Counted from the first letter of the stretch, positions 26,980 to 36,136 are shown. The stretch: DNA of 64,000 nucleotides from an uncultured Lachnospiraceae bacterium (GCA_910587295.1 CAJULP010000054.1:1-64000); one strand, 5' to 3'. The notes: generated by a model from the sequence alone, not told the origin. Made by a program: numbers and translations.

Positions 26980-28572
26980 TTAATCACGTCCAAATTCGGA
27001 AAGGACCAATCCCTTATTCCTGTCCAGCGTCATTCCCACGCTCCATGCATTGACAAACAATAATAACGGATTTCCCTTCAAATCTTTCACCTTTTTCATA
27101 TCAGAAGTTCCTGTCAACTTGTTCAGATCAATTTCCTTATTTTCAATCCAGCGGATATGTTCATAAGGCAGAGGCTCCAACCTGATCTCAACATTATACT
27201 CATTCTCAAGGCGGTATTTCAGCACATCAAACTGCAATATCCCGACCACGCCCACAATGATCTCTTCCATACCCGTGTTAAATTCTTGGAATATCTGGAT
27301 AGCCCCCTCCTGGGCGATCTGGGTAATCCCTTTTACAAACTGCTTGCGCTTCATGGTATCCATCTGGCGCACCCTTGCAAAATGCTCCGGTGCAAAAGTC
27401 GGGATCCCCTCATACCGGAACTGCTCTTTGGGCATGCACAGGGTATCACCGATTGAAAAAATACCGGGATCAAACACGCCGATAATATCCCCTGCATATG
27501 CCTCCTCCAAGATTTTCCTCTCACTGGCCATGATCTGCTGAGGCTGGGAAAGGCGCATGACCTTACCGCCCTGCACATGTTTCACTTCCATGCTGGCCTC
27601 ATATTTCCCTGAGCAGATACGCATAAACGCAATCCTGTCTCTATGAGCCTTATTCATATTTGCCTGGATTTTAAAAACAAAGGCTGAAAAATTGTTTTCC
27701 GTAGGTGAAATAATCCCGGTATCTGCCTTTCTTGGCAGCGGCGTGGTGGTCATTTGCAGAAAATGCTGTAAAAAGTACTCCACGCCAAAATTGGTAAGGG
27801 CAGAGCCGAAAAATACCGGTGTCAATTCCCCTGCCTGGATCAGTTCCAGATCATATTCCGCACTTGCACCATCTAAAAGCTCAATCTCTTCCTGAAGCAG
27901 CGCTGATGCTTCCTGTCCGACTGCCGCTTCAAGCTTGTCCATCTCGCCAACAGGCACTATGGTGGTCTCACCTTCTTTGGTTCCCTTTTCCGTATCGGAA
28001 TAGGTGATCACACATTTTCTTTCCCGGTCATAGACGCCTTTAAACCGCTTACCGGACCCGATAGGCCAGTTAACAGGACAGGTAGCTATGCCCAATTCTT
28101 TTTCAATCTCATCTAACAGCTCAAAGGTATCATTGGCATCCCGGTCCATCTTATTAATAAATGTAAAAATAGGGATCTTGCGCATCACGCACACCTTAAA
28201 AAGCTTCCGTGTCTGGGCCTCCACCCCCTTAGAAGCGTCAATGACCATCACTGCCGAATCAGCCGCCATCAACGTTCTGTAAGTATCTTCCGAAAAGTCC
28301 TGGTGTCCGGGAGTATCAAGGATATTGATACAAAAACCATCATATTCAAACTGCAGCACTGAGGAAGTGACCGAAATTCCTCTCTCCTTTTCAATCTCCA
28401 TCCAGTCAGATACCGCATGCCTGGCCGTTGCTTTCCCTTTAACGCTTCCTGCCAGATTGATCGCCCCGCCATATAACAAGAATTTCTCCGTCAATGTGGT
28501 CTTACCCGCATCCGGGTGGGAGATAATGGCAAATGTCCTTCTTCTGTTTATTTCTTGATCATAATTACTCAC
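26980..28572 (-). CDS. prfC: Peptide chain release factor 3
   Basis: 530 residues, RF3 length. The GTPase domain has G1 SHPDAGKTTLTEKF, G3 DTPGHQDFSEDT and G4 NKMDRD, followed by domain II and the RF3 C-terminal domain (VGVLQF-like VVGILQFDVL). It is a GTPase that recycles RF1/RF2 from the ribosome after termination. Translation starts at GTG, with GGAGG 8 nt upstream. It is followed without a gap by the transglutaminase lipoprotein. Confidence 0.95.
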   Translation of the reverse strand: MSNYDQEINRRRTFAIISHPDAGKTTLTEKFLLYGGAINLAGSVKGKATARHAVSDWMEIEKERGISVTSSVLQFEYDGFCINILDTPGHQDFSEDTYRTLMAADSAVMVIDASKGVEAQTRKLFKVCVMRKIPIFTFINKMDRDANDTFELLDEIEKELGIATCPVNWPIGSGKRFKGVYDRERKCVITYSDTEKGTKEGETTIVPVGEMDKLEAAVGQEASALLQEEIELLDGASAEYDLELIQAGELTPVFFGSALTNFGVEYFLQHFLQMTTTPLPRKADTGIISPTENNFSAFVFKIQANMNKAHRDRIAFMRICSGKYEASMEVKHVQGGKVMRLSQPQQIMASERKILEEAYAGDIIGVFDPGIFSIGDTLCMPKEQFRYEGIPTFAPEHFARVRQMDTMKRKQFVKGITQIAQEGAIQIFQEFNTGMEEIIVGVVGILQFDVLKYRLENEYNVEIRLEPLPYEHIRWIENKEIDLNKLTGTSDMKKVKDLKGNPLLLFVNAWSVGMTLDRNKGLVLSEFGRD

Positions 28573-28657
28573 GTATTTATCCTCCAGGTTATTTCTATTT
28601 TTCTCCGCCCTGTCCTTTCAGCCTTAGCACACTGTCTGAAAAACCCAGGAAAACGGG

Positions 28658-28734
28658 TGCCTGCTTTTTATTCCTGTAATAGGATACCACATTTTTCAAA
28701 ATATAGCATCTATTTCTTCCAAACAAAGCAGGCA
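28658..28734. repeat. 10-bp inverted repeat spaced by 57 bp
   Basis: TGCCTGCTTT and AAAGCAGGCA flank an AT-rich stretch between spoIIIAH and prfC. The enclosed DNA contains TGG-TATCCT, a possible extended -10 for prfC on the minus strand. It may be a small decayed element or a long-range hairpin; nothing more can be seen in this gap. Confidence 0.35.
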
Positions 28735-28768
28735 TTCCCATTTTTGTTTTCCGGCTTCCCCTTCTGGT

Positions 28769-29512
28769 TCACTCTGCTGACGATAAGGTACTGATCACAA
28801 TTGCCTCAGGTGATACCCCTGTTTTCCTGATCACGATATCTTCAATCTGCGCCCTTTGGGCTTCGGTCAGATCCGCCGTATTCACTACCACGTCAACCGT
28901 TTCATCCGTAATGCTCACCACCACATCGTCAAATCCCTTGCTTTCCAGTAAAATCTCTGCTGCCGTTTCTTTTTCCGCAATATCCGTGATGGCGATCATG
29001 TTGTTTACCGCTTCCTGTTTCTGTTCGTCTCCGATATTCACATTATTAATGATCTCCAGCAGCGTTTCTTTGTTTTTCGCACGGGTCTGTTCCTTTAAAA
29101 GGCGCGCTCCGGAAAGAGTATCCAGTCCTGACGAAGATGTGAATACCGCTTCTCCCGGTGTTTCCCCGTCGGGAATTTGATTTTCCATATTTTGCGCAAG
29201 CTCTCCCGCTAACGCTTCATCCATGGTCTCATCCAGATAATTTTCCTGCTGAAGGACCACATCGGAATCCAGGCTTTCTATCTCCCCATATTCCGCCTGC
29301 TCCATATCCTCATCAGAAATTTCAAACAAGGCGGCCACGTCCATATCCTGTGCGTCATCCGATGTTCCGGCCACAGATGCACTGTCCGTACCTGTGGTCA
29401 TGATCTCTTCCTGTGTAATCTTGGTGCCGGCAAAGTTCAAATACCCTGCAACCGCAATCATAATCGCCAGCGCCGTAATCATGATCTGATTCTTTTTCAC
29501 CATATTTTTCAA
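28769..29512 (-). CDS. spoIIIAH: Stage III sporulation protein AH
   Basis: 247 residues: a single N-terminal membrane anchor (IMITALAIMIAVAGYLNFAG), an acidic linker and a C-terminal YscJ/FliF-like ring-building domain (SKGFDDVVVSITDETVDVVV). On the mother-cell side it binds forespore SpoIIQ across the intermembrane space to form the feeding-tube channel. The start is TTG, 8 nt after AGGAG; an ATG three codons later is too far from the site. It is the last gene of the spoIIIA operon. Confidence 0.93.
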   Translation of the reverse strand: MKNMVKKNQIMITALAIMIAVAGYLNFAGTKITQEEIMTTGTDSASVAGTSDDAQDMDVAALFEISDEDMEQAEYGEIESLDSDVVLQQENYLDETMDEALAGELAQNMENQIPDGETPGEAVFTSSSGLDTLSGARLLKEQTRAKNKETLLEIINNVNIGDEQKQEAVNNMIAITDIAEKETAAEILLESKGFDDVVVSITDETVDVVVNTADLTEAQRAQIEDIVIRKTGVSPEAIVISTLSSAE

Positions 29513-29525
29513 GCCCGTATCTCCT

Positions 29526-30155
29526 TTACGATGGTATCATTTTAACTATAATAATCTTATGTGCTTCCAGTCCAAATAATGCCTGAATTGCTTTGGTAAT
29601 CTTCTGCACGATGGCAGCATTTTCTCCCCCCTGTGCCGACACCACCACCCCCGCCACTTTCGGATACTTAACCTGCCTGACAAAGGGGGTATCGCCGTCT
29701 TTTGCTTTCCTATAAACTGTAGCTTCCGTCTCCGATAAGTCCGTAGTATTCCTGCTGCCTCCGGAATCCACTTCCGTGGTGCCTTCCCGGACCGTCACCA
29801 GATCTTTTTCCACAAAGGTTTCCCCTCCGTCCTCTAAGGTCACCATCACCTGCACCTTCCCCACCCCGTCAACGGTAGACAAAAACTGCTCCAGTGCATC
29901 CTCCAGATAGGCGGCATATTCCGGCCTGTACCAGGATTCCGATCCTCCTTCATACAGAACGTGCGTTTGCTGTTTTGTCTGTATATCCAGCATATCATTT
30001 TCACTGTCCAATTGAACGGACTCTGATAACTTTTTTTCATCTTTTACAGGCCAGGCGATGACCAAAAGGAGTACCCCCATCAGCGCAAGTACCAAAAAAT
30101 TTTCTTTTGTAAGCTTTCCCTTCCATTTTCCTTCTGCCAGCTTATCTTTTAACAC
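29526..30155 (-). CDS. spoIIIAG: Stage III sporulation protein AG
   Basis: 209 residues with one membrane segment (about 19-40, ENFLVLALMGVLLLVIAW) and a C-terminal ring-building domain (VAGVVVSAQGGENAAIVQKI). SpoIIIAG forms a large oligomeric ring in the outer forespore membrane that is part of the SpoIIIA-SpoIIQ channel. Translation starts at GTG with GAGG 7 nt upstream. It lies 4 nt after spoIIIAF. Confidence 0.93.
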   Translation of the reverse strand: MLKDKLAEGKWKGKLTKENFLVLALMGVLLLVIAWPVKDEKKLSESVQLDSENDMLDIQTKQQTHVLYEGGSESWYRPEYAAYLEDALEQFLSTVDGVGKVQVMVTLEDGGETFVEKDLVTVREGTTEVDSGGSRNTTDLSETEATVYRKAKDGDTPFVRQVKYPKVAGVVVSAQGGENAAIVQKITKAIQALFGLEAHKIIIVKMIPS

Positions 30156-30159
30156 CTGA

Positions 30160-30486
30160 TCACCTCTTTCCCTGATCCTGTTCCTTTTCCAGTTCTTCTT
30201 TTAACTCTTCTTCAATGCTGCTGTAAACTTCCAGCCTCTGACCTTCCAGTTCTACTTCCCATTCCCGGACCTTAAGTTCTTCCTGCAACGCCATAGCCCT
30301 TCTTTGTATTTCCATTTTGGCCTCTCCATCCATAAAAAAGCCCAAAACTGGTTCCGTGATCCTAAGGATCATCAAAATCCCAATCAGTATCTTGATATAC
30401 TTCTCATAAGAGCCTCCGGGTGCAAAATACATTACCGCCTGTACAATGATCATAAAAATGCAAATATCCTTTATTGCCGAAACCAT
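30160..30486 (-). CDS. spoIIIAF: Stage III sporulation protein AF (short form)
   Basis: About 108 residues. Two membrane helices (IKDICIFMIIVQAVMYFAPG and IKILIGILMILRITEPVL) are followed by an amphipathic charged helix ending in EEELKEELEKEQDQGK. SpoIIIAF is normally 160-210 residues with a folded C-terminal ring-like domain; here that domain is missing or very short. The start with GGAGG 6 nt upstream is preferred to an ATG two codons earlier. Its place between spoIIIAE and spoIIIAG leaves no doubt about identity. Confidence 0.85.
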   Translation of the reverse strand: MVSAIKDICIFMIIVQAVMYFAPGGSYEKYIKILIGILMILRITEPVLGFFMDGEAKMEIQRRAMALQEELKVREWEVELEGQRLEVYSSIEEELKEELEKEQDQGKR

Positions 30487-30523
30487 ATCCATCCTCCATG
30501 CCGCTATCTGCTTATTTGGTCCT

Positions 30524-31720
30524 TTACCAGGAAGGCACTGTATAAGCCACTACGGCAATCACGATCATAAAAAGCAGCAGCGCCGTAGACACGCAGCGAA
30601 ACAGTAAAAAGCATCCTTCCCCCACCCGGTCTGTGCAGCCCGAAATCCTTTTATCACTTACAATGCCCGCAATTGCTGCCCCCAGTTTGACTGTTCCCGC
30701 GATCAAAAGCAGTTTAATCAGGGGAATCAGTGCGCTTACCGCTAAAAGCAGTAAAAATAAAACTCCCATGCTGTTTTTTATCAACACCGCCGACCCTAAG
30801 ACCAGCTCTGTCACCCCTTCCGCAACACCTCCAATCCCCGGGATGGAAGCTGCCGCTTTCCGGAGCACCGATATCTTCAGCCTGTCCGCCACCGGCACCA
30901 CAACAGACTGCACCAGGCTGAATCCCGTAACCGCACCCATAGAAATTTTCAGCGCTGCCCCGATCACCTTTTTCAAAAAATCCAATAACAGGGAAAGTTT
31001 TTCCTCCGCCCAAATTCCATTTAAAATGGCAAGAAGTACATAGCTGTAAACAAAAGGAAGCAAGACCCCGCTTAAAAAGCTTTCCACCAGATAAGCGATC
31101 ACCAGCATAAGCTGATAATAACATACAGCGGTGACCGTGCCCTGGGCTGTTCCCACCGCAGTAAAATAGGTCGGTATAAACAGCTTGACAAACAAAACGA
31201 TCTCGCTGATCGTGGCCTGTGCAGTCTGCGACATGACCCAAAACACCCTGACCAAAATTGCAGATAGAAATAAATATAAAAAGTAAAACCCTGCCTGCGC
31301 AATCTGCTGCCCTGCAAACAGATCAGAAAATCCGGAAAACAACGAAGACATGACTCCCAAGATCAATATGTATAAAAAGACCTTGCGGAAATTGGAAAGC
31401 TCTCCTTTAAGGATTTCCGCAACCTGGCCAAGCAGCTCCCGGCCCGCTTCCCCAATCTTCCCTTCCATGATCATCTGCAGGGATTCTTCCAGGTCAATGT
31501 GAAACTGCGGAAACAGTTCTTCCATCCCCCGGTCCAGTTCATCCAGCTCCATGGAAGACAGCCATTTATCCACGTAGACCCATTCCTCCTCTTTTTCGCT
31601 TTCCGCCACAAGGGATTCTCGCCCATATTCCTTTTCCGCCGATGCGTATGCCGGTAATCCCCAAAGGGAAAAAAACAATGCCAGATAAAACAGCAGACGG
31701 ATCCAGTCTCTATGTCTCAT
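30524..31720 (-). CDS. spoIIIAE: Stage III sporulation protein AE
   Basis: 398 residues with a cleavable signal peptide (FFSLWGLPAYASA), an extracytoplasmic segment to about residue 110, and then seven or so membrane helices (for example FLYILILGVMSSLFSG, VLFLLLLAVSALIPLI). It is the main polytopic component of the SpoIIIA channel needed to keep sigma-G active in the forespore. The ATG overlaps the spoIIIAD stop codon (ATGA). Confidence 0.93.
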   Translation of the reverse strand: MRHRDWIRLLFYLALFFSLWGLPAYASAEKEYGRESLVAESEKEEEWVYVDKWLSSMELDELDRGMEELFPQFHIDLEESLQMIMEGKIGEAGRELLGQVAEILKGELSNFRKVFLYILILGVMSSLFSGFSDLFAGQQIAQAGFYFLYLFLSAILVRVFWVMSQTAQATISEIVLFVKLFIPTYFTAVGTAQGTVTAVCYYQLMLVIAYLVESFLSGVLLPFVYSYVLLAILNGIWAEEKLSLLLDFLKKVIGAALKISMGAVTGFSLVQSVVVPVADRLKISVLRKAAASIPGIGGVAEGVTELVLGSAVLIKNSMGVLFLLLLAVSALIPLIKLLLIAGTVKLGAAIAGIVSDKRISGCTDRVGEGCFLLFRCVSTALLLFMIVIAVVAYTVPSW

Positions 31721-32103
31721 AACGCAAACGCATTGATGTTTTCCACCACTGCAACCAAGACCGGGATCCCCATAAGCAAGACCGAAAGCTTCCCAAAAAT
31801 CTCAATCTGGCCTGCCACCGCCCCATAACCTGCGTCTTTACAGATAGAAGCACAAAACTCGCATACATAGGTAATCCCCACCGCCTTTAACAAAAATCCA
31901 AGATAGCTCCCGCTCCCTTTCAGATATTCCTCCAGCTCCTGCACTTTTAAGAGAAGCGCCCCCAATCCTCTCACGGAAAAAACAAAAATGATCAGACAAA
32001 CCGCCGCTCCCAAATACAGCCCATATTCCGGTTTGCCGGACTTAAACTGCAATGCCAGCATCACACCGGCAACACCTAAAATCCCGATTTTCACAATTTC
32101 CAT
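31717..32103 (-). CDS. spoIIIAD: Stage III sporulation protein AD
   Basis: 128 residues with four predicted membrane helices, beginning EIVKIGILGVAGVMLALQF and including GIPVLVAVVENINAF near the end. It is a small membrane component of the SpoIIIA channel, related to SpoIIIAC. A GGAGG-type site precedes the ATG, and its stop overlaps the spoIIIAE start. Confidence 0.93.
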   Translation of the reverse strand: MEIVKIGILGVAGVMLALQFKSGKPEYGLYLGAAVCLIIFVFSVRGLGALLLKVQELEEYLKGSGSYLGFLLKAVGITYVCEFCASICKDAGYGAVAGQIEIFGKLSVLLMGIPVLVAVVENINAFAL

Positions 32104-32121
32104 CCGCTTCCTTACCTCCGC

Positions 32122-32316
32122 CTATATATTAAATAAATCCTGTATCATTATAAACAGGTCGTATATATAAGGTAAAATCCACGTAAGCACTAAAACAAGC
32201 CCTGCCAGGCTGATCAAAAAGGCATGTTCTTCCCTTCCGCTGTGCTTTAAGATCTGATTTAAAATAGTAACCAGAATACCAACCGCTGCAATTTTAAAAA
32301 TCAGGCTTATCTCCAT
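32122..32316 (-). CDS. spoIIIAC: Stage III sporulation protein AC
   Basis: 64 residues, normal for this very small two-helix membrane protein: IFKIAAVGILVTILNQIL, the conserved GREEHAFLISLAG loop, and a second helix. It belongs to the SpoIIIA channel assembled in the mother cell. It lies about 20 nt after spoIIIAB. Confidence 0.93.
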   Translation of the reverse strand: MEISLIFKIAAVGILVTILNQILKHSGREEHAFLISLAGLVLVLTWILPYIYDLFIMIQDLFNI

Positions 32317-32336
32317 ATTTCCTCCCTGTTTAGAAA

Positions 32337-32852
32337 TTACAAAAGCAGAATCGATACCAACACTCCGCCGGCAATCCCCAGGCTCATCACCATTTTATTT
32401 TTATTTTTCTGTTCCATGGAAAGTTCCTCGATACAATTTACTGTCTGCCTTTGTAATTCCTCCAGCGCCCCCGTCTGGGCGCCCCCTTCCATATACCCAA
32501 GGCAGGAAGGAAAGTTAAGTAAAAGCTTTTTTTCCTTCTCATTCAAAGTTGTGTGCGCTAACGCTTTGCCGATCTGACTCTCCCAGGTTTCCGGAAAGTT
32601 TCCCGCCCCATTATGTACGGTCTCATAAATTTCGTAGAACTCCCCCGAAAACAGCATCCTTTCTTTTTCCGACAGCCTAAGAAGGGTCTCCGGAACCGTT
32701 AGCTTCTGATAAGAAATGTAGTACTTAAATTCTTCATAAATATCCCGGATCACCATAAGCGTATCAAGCCTGCTGTTATAATCCCTGCATATCACCGCCG
32801 CAATCCCCGCGCAGCCTGCAATAATAAGGACACAGCCTGTCAGCTGCAGCAT
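32337..32852 (-). CDS. spoIIIAB: Stage III sporulation protein AB
   Basis: 171 residues with an N-terminal membrane helix (LTGCVLIIAGCAGIAAVI), a helical body resembling type II secretion GspF proteins, and a C-terminal membrane helix (MVMSLGIAGGVLVSILLL). It is required for the SpoIIIA channel together with the ATPase SpoIIIAA. Its start overlaps the spoIIIAA coding region by 13 nt. Confidence 0.93.
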   Translation of the reverse strand: MLQLTGCVLIIAGCAGIAAVICRDYNSRLDTLMVIRDIYEEFKYYISYQKLTVPETLLRLSEKERMLFSGEFYEIYETVHNGAGNFPETWESQIGKALAHTTLNEKEKKLLLNFPSCLGYMEGGAQTGALEELQRQTVNCIEELSMEQKNKNKMVMSLGIAGGVLVSILLL

Positions 32853-33835
32853 AATAACTCCTCCCCCTTCTTCCTCAGCCGGTTCCCTCTTTGGTCTAAC
32901 ATCTCACGAATCCGGCAGTTTCCCCTTTTTTTCTCTAAAAATACATACCTCTCAAAATGATCTTCCGGCTGGAACAAAACATGTCCATCAGCCGTTCCGG
33001 CACTTAAATGCCTGCGCACGTCTTCCATGGAATTACCGTGCATGGTCGCCAGCACACTGCTCCCACACTGCAGCACCTGATAGACCGCCTTCATGTCCTC
33101 CTGTCCGCCAATCTCATCCACCGCGACCACCGATGGCGCCATAGAGCGCATTAAAAGCATCATCCCCTGTACTTTAGGACAGCCGTCCAGCACATCTGTG
33201 CGGATTCCCACGTCATTTTGCGGAATCCCCATAAAGCATCCGGCAATTTCGGAACGTTCGTCCACCACTCCTACTTGTCTTCCTGCCCCGTATAAATTCC
33301 CGGAAGATACCTGCCTTACGATATCCCTTAAGAGGGTTGTCTTCCCACAGCCCGGCGGAGATACCAGCAGGGTGTTTAAAAACCGGCCATTATCGTACAA
33401 CTGCTCCATAACTTCATCCGCCGCTCCAATCACCTGATGGGATACCCGGATATTCAAAAAGCGGATATGGGATATGTTTCTGACCGTGCCGTTTCCATTG
33501 AGCACAACCTGGCCTGCCACGCCAATCCTGTGCCCGCCGGGAATCGTCAGAAACCCCTGCCGGATCTCGTTTTCAAATGCATACATAGAATAATGGCATA
33601 CATTTCTCATAATCTCATCCAGTTCCCGTTCCGTCACGTGCCATGCATCCTGCATTCCCTTGCTGATACATCCCCTGCACGATAAAAAAAATTCTTCCCC
33701 CGCCGCCAAAAGCCGCACCGGCCGCCCGATTCCAAGCCGGATCTCCTCCAGTTTCTCCGCCCTTAGCAGGGGCTTTTCCCACCTTTCCTTCATATAATCC
33801 GGAAAGATCCTTAATATCTCATCCTGCTTTGCCAT
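32840..33835 (-). CDS. spoIIIAA: Stage III sporulation ATPase SpoIIIAA
   Basis: 331 residues related to type II/IV secretion ATPases. Walker A is SPPGCGKTTLLRDI and Walker B is SVVAVDEIGGQED; the upstream GHRIGVAGQVVL block is typical. It is the cytoplasmic motor of the SpoIIIA complex in the mother cell. The start is the ATG 8 nt after GAGG; an in-frame GTG three codons earlier overlaps that site. It is the first gene of the operon, and a candidate sigma-E promoter stands directly upstream. Confidence 0.94.
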   Translation of the reverse strand: MAKQDEILRIFPDYMKERWEKPLLRAEKLEEIRLGIGRPVRLLAAGEEFFLSCRGCISKGMQDAWHVTERELDEIMRNVCHYSMYAFENEIRQGFLTIPGGHRIGVAGQVVLNGNGTVRNISHIRFLNIRVSHQVIGAADEVMEQLYDNGRFLNTLLVSPPGCGKTTLLRDIVRQVSSGNLYGAGRQVGVVDERSEIAGCFMGIPQNDVGIRTDVLDGCPKVQGMMLLMRSMAPSVVAVDEIGGQEDMKAVYQVLQCGSSVLATMHGNSMEDVRRHLSAGTADGHVLFQPEDHFERYVFLEKKRGNCRIREMLDQRGNRLRKKGEELLCCS

Positions 33836-33854
33836 TTCATTCACCTCTTATCCA

Positions 33855-33882
33855 AATATATGTGGATTTGGACAGGTTATTC
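33855..33882 (-). promoter_or_regulatory. Candidate sigma-E promoter of the spoIIIA operon
   Basis: GAATAAC, a 13-nt spacer and CATATATT on the minus strand resemble the sigma-E elements (KMATATW and CATACAMT). It is the only reasonable promoter between the pnp terminator and spoIIIAA. In related organisms this operon is under sigma-E in the mother cell. Confidence 0.45.
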
Positions 33883-33900
33883 CTATTTTATAATAACAAA

Positions 33901-33929
33901 ACACCCACGGGGGTTACCCCCGTGGGTGT
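33901..33929 (-). terminator. Intrinsic terminator after pnp
   Basis: Perfect 13-bp stem (ACACCCACGGGGG with CCCCCGTGGGTGT), 3-nt loop, then TTTTGTTATT on the minus strand. It insulates the spoIIIA operon from rpsO-pnp transcription. Confidence 0.9.
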
Positions 33930-33959
33930 GAACATATCTTCTCAGTATTTTATTACTCC

Positions 33960-36053
33960 TTAAAACTGCTGTGCCACATCCTTCATGGAGAAGCTCATTC
34001 TGCCCATCTTATCCTTTCCAAGGCAGACTACCGTTACCTTATCGCCAAGGGTCAGTACATCTTCCACATGATTGATCCGCTCCTTGGCAATCTTGGAAAT
34101 GTGAACCATTCCTTCCTTGCCCGGTGCAAACTCAATAAATGCGCCAAATTCTTTAATACTGACTACAATCCCCTGGAAAATCTGGCCTTCCTGATAGTCT
34201 GTCACGATGGTTTTGATATACTCAACAGCCTTCGCCATCATATCAGGATCCGTTCCGCATACGGACACCTTTCCATCATCGGTAATGTCAATCTTCACGT
34301 CTGTACGTGAAATGATCTCATTGATGGTCTTTCCGCGCTGACCAACCACATCCCCGATCTTCTCCGGATCGATCTGCAGGGAAATGATCTTGGGTGCATA
34401 AGGACCAACTTCCGGTCTCGGTGCGGAAATTGCCGGCTTCATACAGTTATCCATGATAAACAGCCTTGCTTCCCGGCACCGGGCAATCGCTCCCTCCACG
34501 ATGGGCCTTGTAAGCCCGTGGATCTTAATGTCCATCTGGATTGCCGTGATACCTTCCGTGGTACCGGTCACCTTAAAATCCATATCCCCAAAGAAATCTT
34601 CCAGTCCCTGGATATCGGTTAAAAGAACAAAATCATCATCTGTTTCCCCGGTTACCAGGCCGCAGGAAATGCCTGCAACCATCTTTTTGATCGGTACGCC
34701 TGCCGCCATCAGTGACATACAGGATGCGCAAGTAGATGCCATGGACGTGGACCCGTTAGACTCAAACGTCTCGGACACCGTGCGGATTGCGTAAGGGAAC
34801 TCTTCCTCGGAAGGAAGCACCGGGATCAGGGCGCGCTCTGCCAATGCCCCATGTCCGATTTCCCTTCTTCCGGGGCCCCTTGAAGGCTTGGTCTCCCCTA
34901 CGGAATAGGAAGGGAAATTGTAGTGGTGCATATAACGCTTGCTCACTTCATTTTCATCCAGCCCGTCAATTTTCTGCTGGTCTGATAAAGGCGCCAGCGT
35001 ACATACGTTACAGATCTGTGTCTGCCCGCGGGTAAACATAGCGGAACCATGTACCCTGGGAATAATATCCACTTCCGCTGCAAGAGGGCGGATCTGCGTA
35101 ATTTCACGTCCATCCGGACGCTTATGATCTTTCAGGATCATCTTGCGCACCGTTTTCTTTTCGTACTGATAGATTGCCTCGCCCAATACCGCCATCCACT
35201 CTTCATTTTCCGCAAATGCCTCTTCCAGCTTTTCGGTAATCTTCCTGATGTTTTCTTCCCTTACCTGCTTTTCATCCGTAAAAACTGCCTCTTCCAGCTC
35301 TGCCGGGGGAACAATCTCCTTGATGGCCGTAAACAGTTCCTCCGGAACTGCACAACTGGTATATTCATGCTTCGGCTTGCCTACCTCTGCCACGATCCCA
35401 TTGATAAACGCAATGATCGTCTGATTGATCTCATGTGCTTTATAGATTGCATCGATCATGACTGCTTCCGGAATCTCGTTTGCTCCGGCTTCGATCATGA
35501 TCACTTTCTGTGCCGTAGACGCCACTGTCAGGTTCAAATCTCCATTTTTCCACTGTTCCTGGGAAGGATTGACGATCAAACGTCCATCGATCATCCCCAT
35601 CTGGGTCATAGCGCAGGGCCCTTCAAAAGGAATATCCGAAATACTGGTTGCAATGGCAGCCCCCAGCATAGCCACCAGTTCCGGCCTGCAGGCAGGGTCA
35701 ACGCTCATGACCATATTGTTTAAGGTAACATCATTTCTGTAGTCCTTGGGAAATAAGGGGCGCATAGGCCTGTCGATCACACGGCTTGTAAGAATCGCAT
35801 TTTCGGATGCCTTCCCCTCTCTTTTGTTAAAACCGCCGGGGATCTTTCCTACCGCGTACAGCTTTTCCTCATATTCCACGCTTAAAGGAAAAAAATCAAT
35901 TCCTTCCCTTGGCTTGTCCGAAGCGGTTGCCGTTGATAGAACCGTGGTATCCCCATAGTGCATAAACGCACATCCGTTTGCCTGCTTACCTACCCTGTTT
36001 ACGTCAACATTTAACGTACGTCCCGCAAGCTCCATTGAAAATGTCTTATACAT
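33960..36053 (-). CDS. pnp: Polyribonucleotide nucleotidyltransferase (PNPase)
   Basis: 697 residues in the standard order: two RNase PH domains (GKIPGGFNKREGKASE, and FESNGSTSMASTCA for the second), a KH domain (GQRGKTINEIISRT) and a C-terminal S1 domain (FQGIVVSIKEFGAFIEF). It degrades RNA from the 3' end using phosphate and takes part in mRNA decay. The start is the ATG behind AAAGGAGAG; an in-frame extension of 21 codons upstream has no site. It follows rpsO, with a hairpin in between that can tune the ratio of the two. Confidence 0.97.
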   Translation of the reverse strand: MYKTFSMELAGRTLNVDVNRVGKQANGCAFMHYGDTTVLSTATASDKPREGIDFFPLSVEYEEKLYAVGKIPGGFNKREGKASENAILTSRVIDRPMRPLFPKDYRNDVTLNNMVMSVDPACRPELVAMLGAAIATSISDIPFEGPCAMTQMGMIDGRLIVNPSQEQWKNGDLNLTVASTAQKVIMIEAGANEIPEAVMIDAIYKAHEINQTIIAFINGIVAEVGKPKHEYTSCAVPEELFTAIKEIVPPAELEEAVFTDEKQVREENIRKITEKLEEAFAENEEWMAVLGEAIYQYEKKTVRKMILKDHKRPDGREITQIRPLAAEVDIIPRVHGSAMFTRGQTQICNVCTLAPLSDQQKIDGLDENEVSKRYMHHYNFPSYSVGETKPSRGPGRREIGHGALAERALIPVLPSEEEFPYAIRTVSETFESNGSTSMASTCASCMSLMAAGVPIKKMVAGISCGLVTGETDDDFVLLTDIQGLEDFFGDMDFKVTGTTEGITAIQMDIKIHGLTRPIVEGAIARCREARLFIMDNCMKPAISAPRPEVGPYAPKIISLQIDPEKIGDVVGQRGKTINEIISRTDVKIDITDDGKVSVCGTDPDMMAKAVEYIKTIVTDYQEGQIFQGIVVSIKEFGAFIEFAPGKEGMVHISKIAKERINHVEDVLTLGDKVTVVCLGKDKMGRMSFSMKDVAQQF

Positions 36054-36136
36054 ATTCTTCTCTCCTTTTCTTCCTGTCCGTATAAACAAGATTCCCCTAT
36101 ATAAGACTCTCCGCAAAGATGTCCTATATAGGTATA

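Noticed and set aside
34787..35742. Several plus-strand frames of 80-220 codons within pnp
   Set aside because: They lie opposite a highly conserved gene, have no ribosome binding sites and show no family features.
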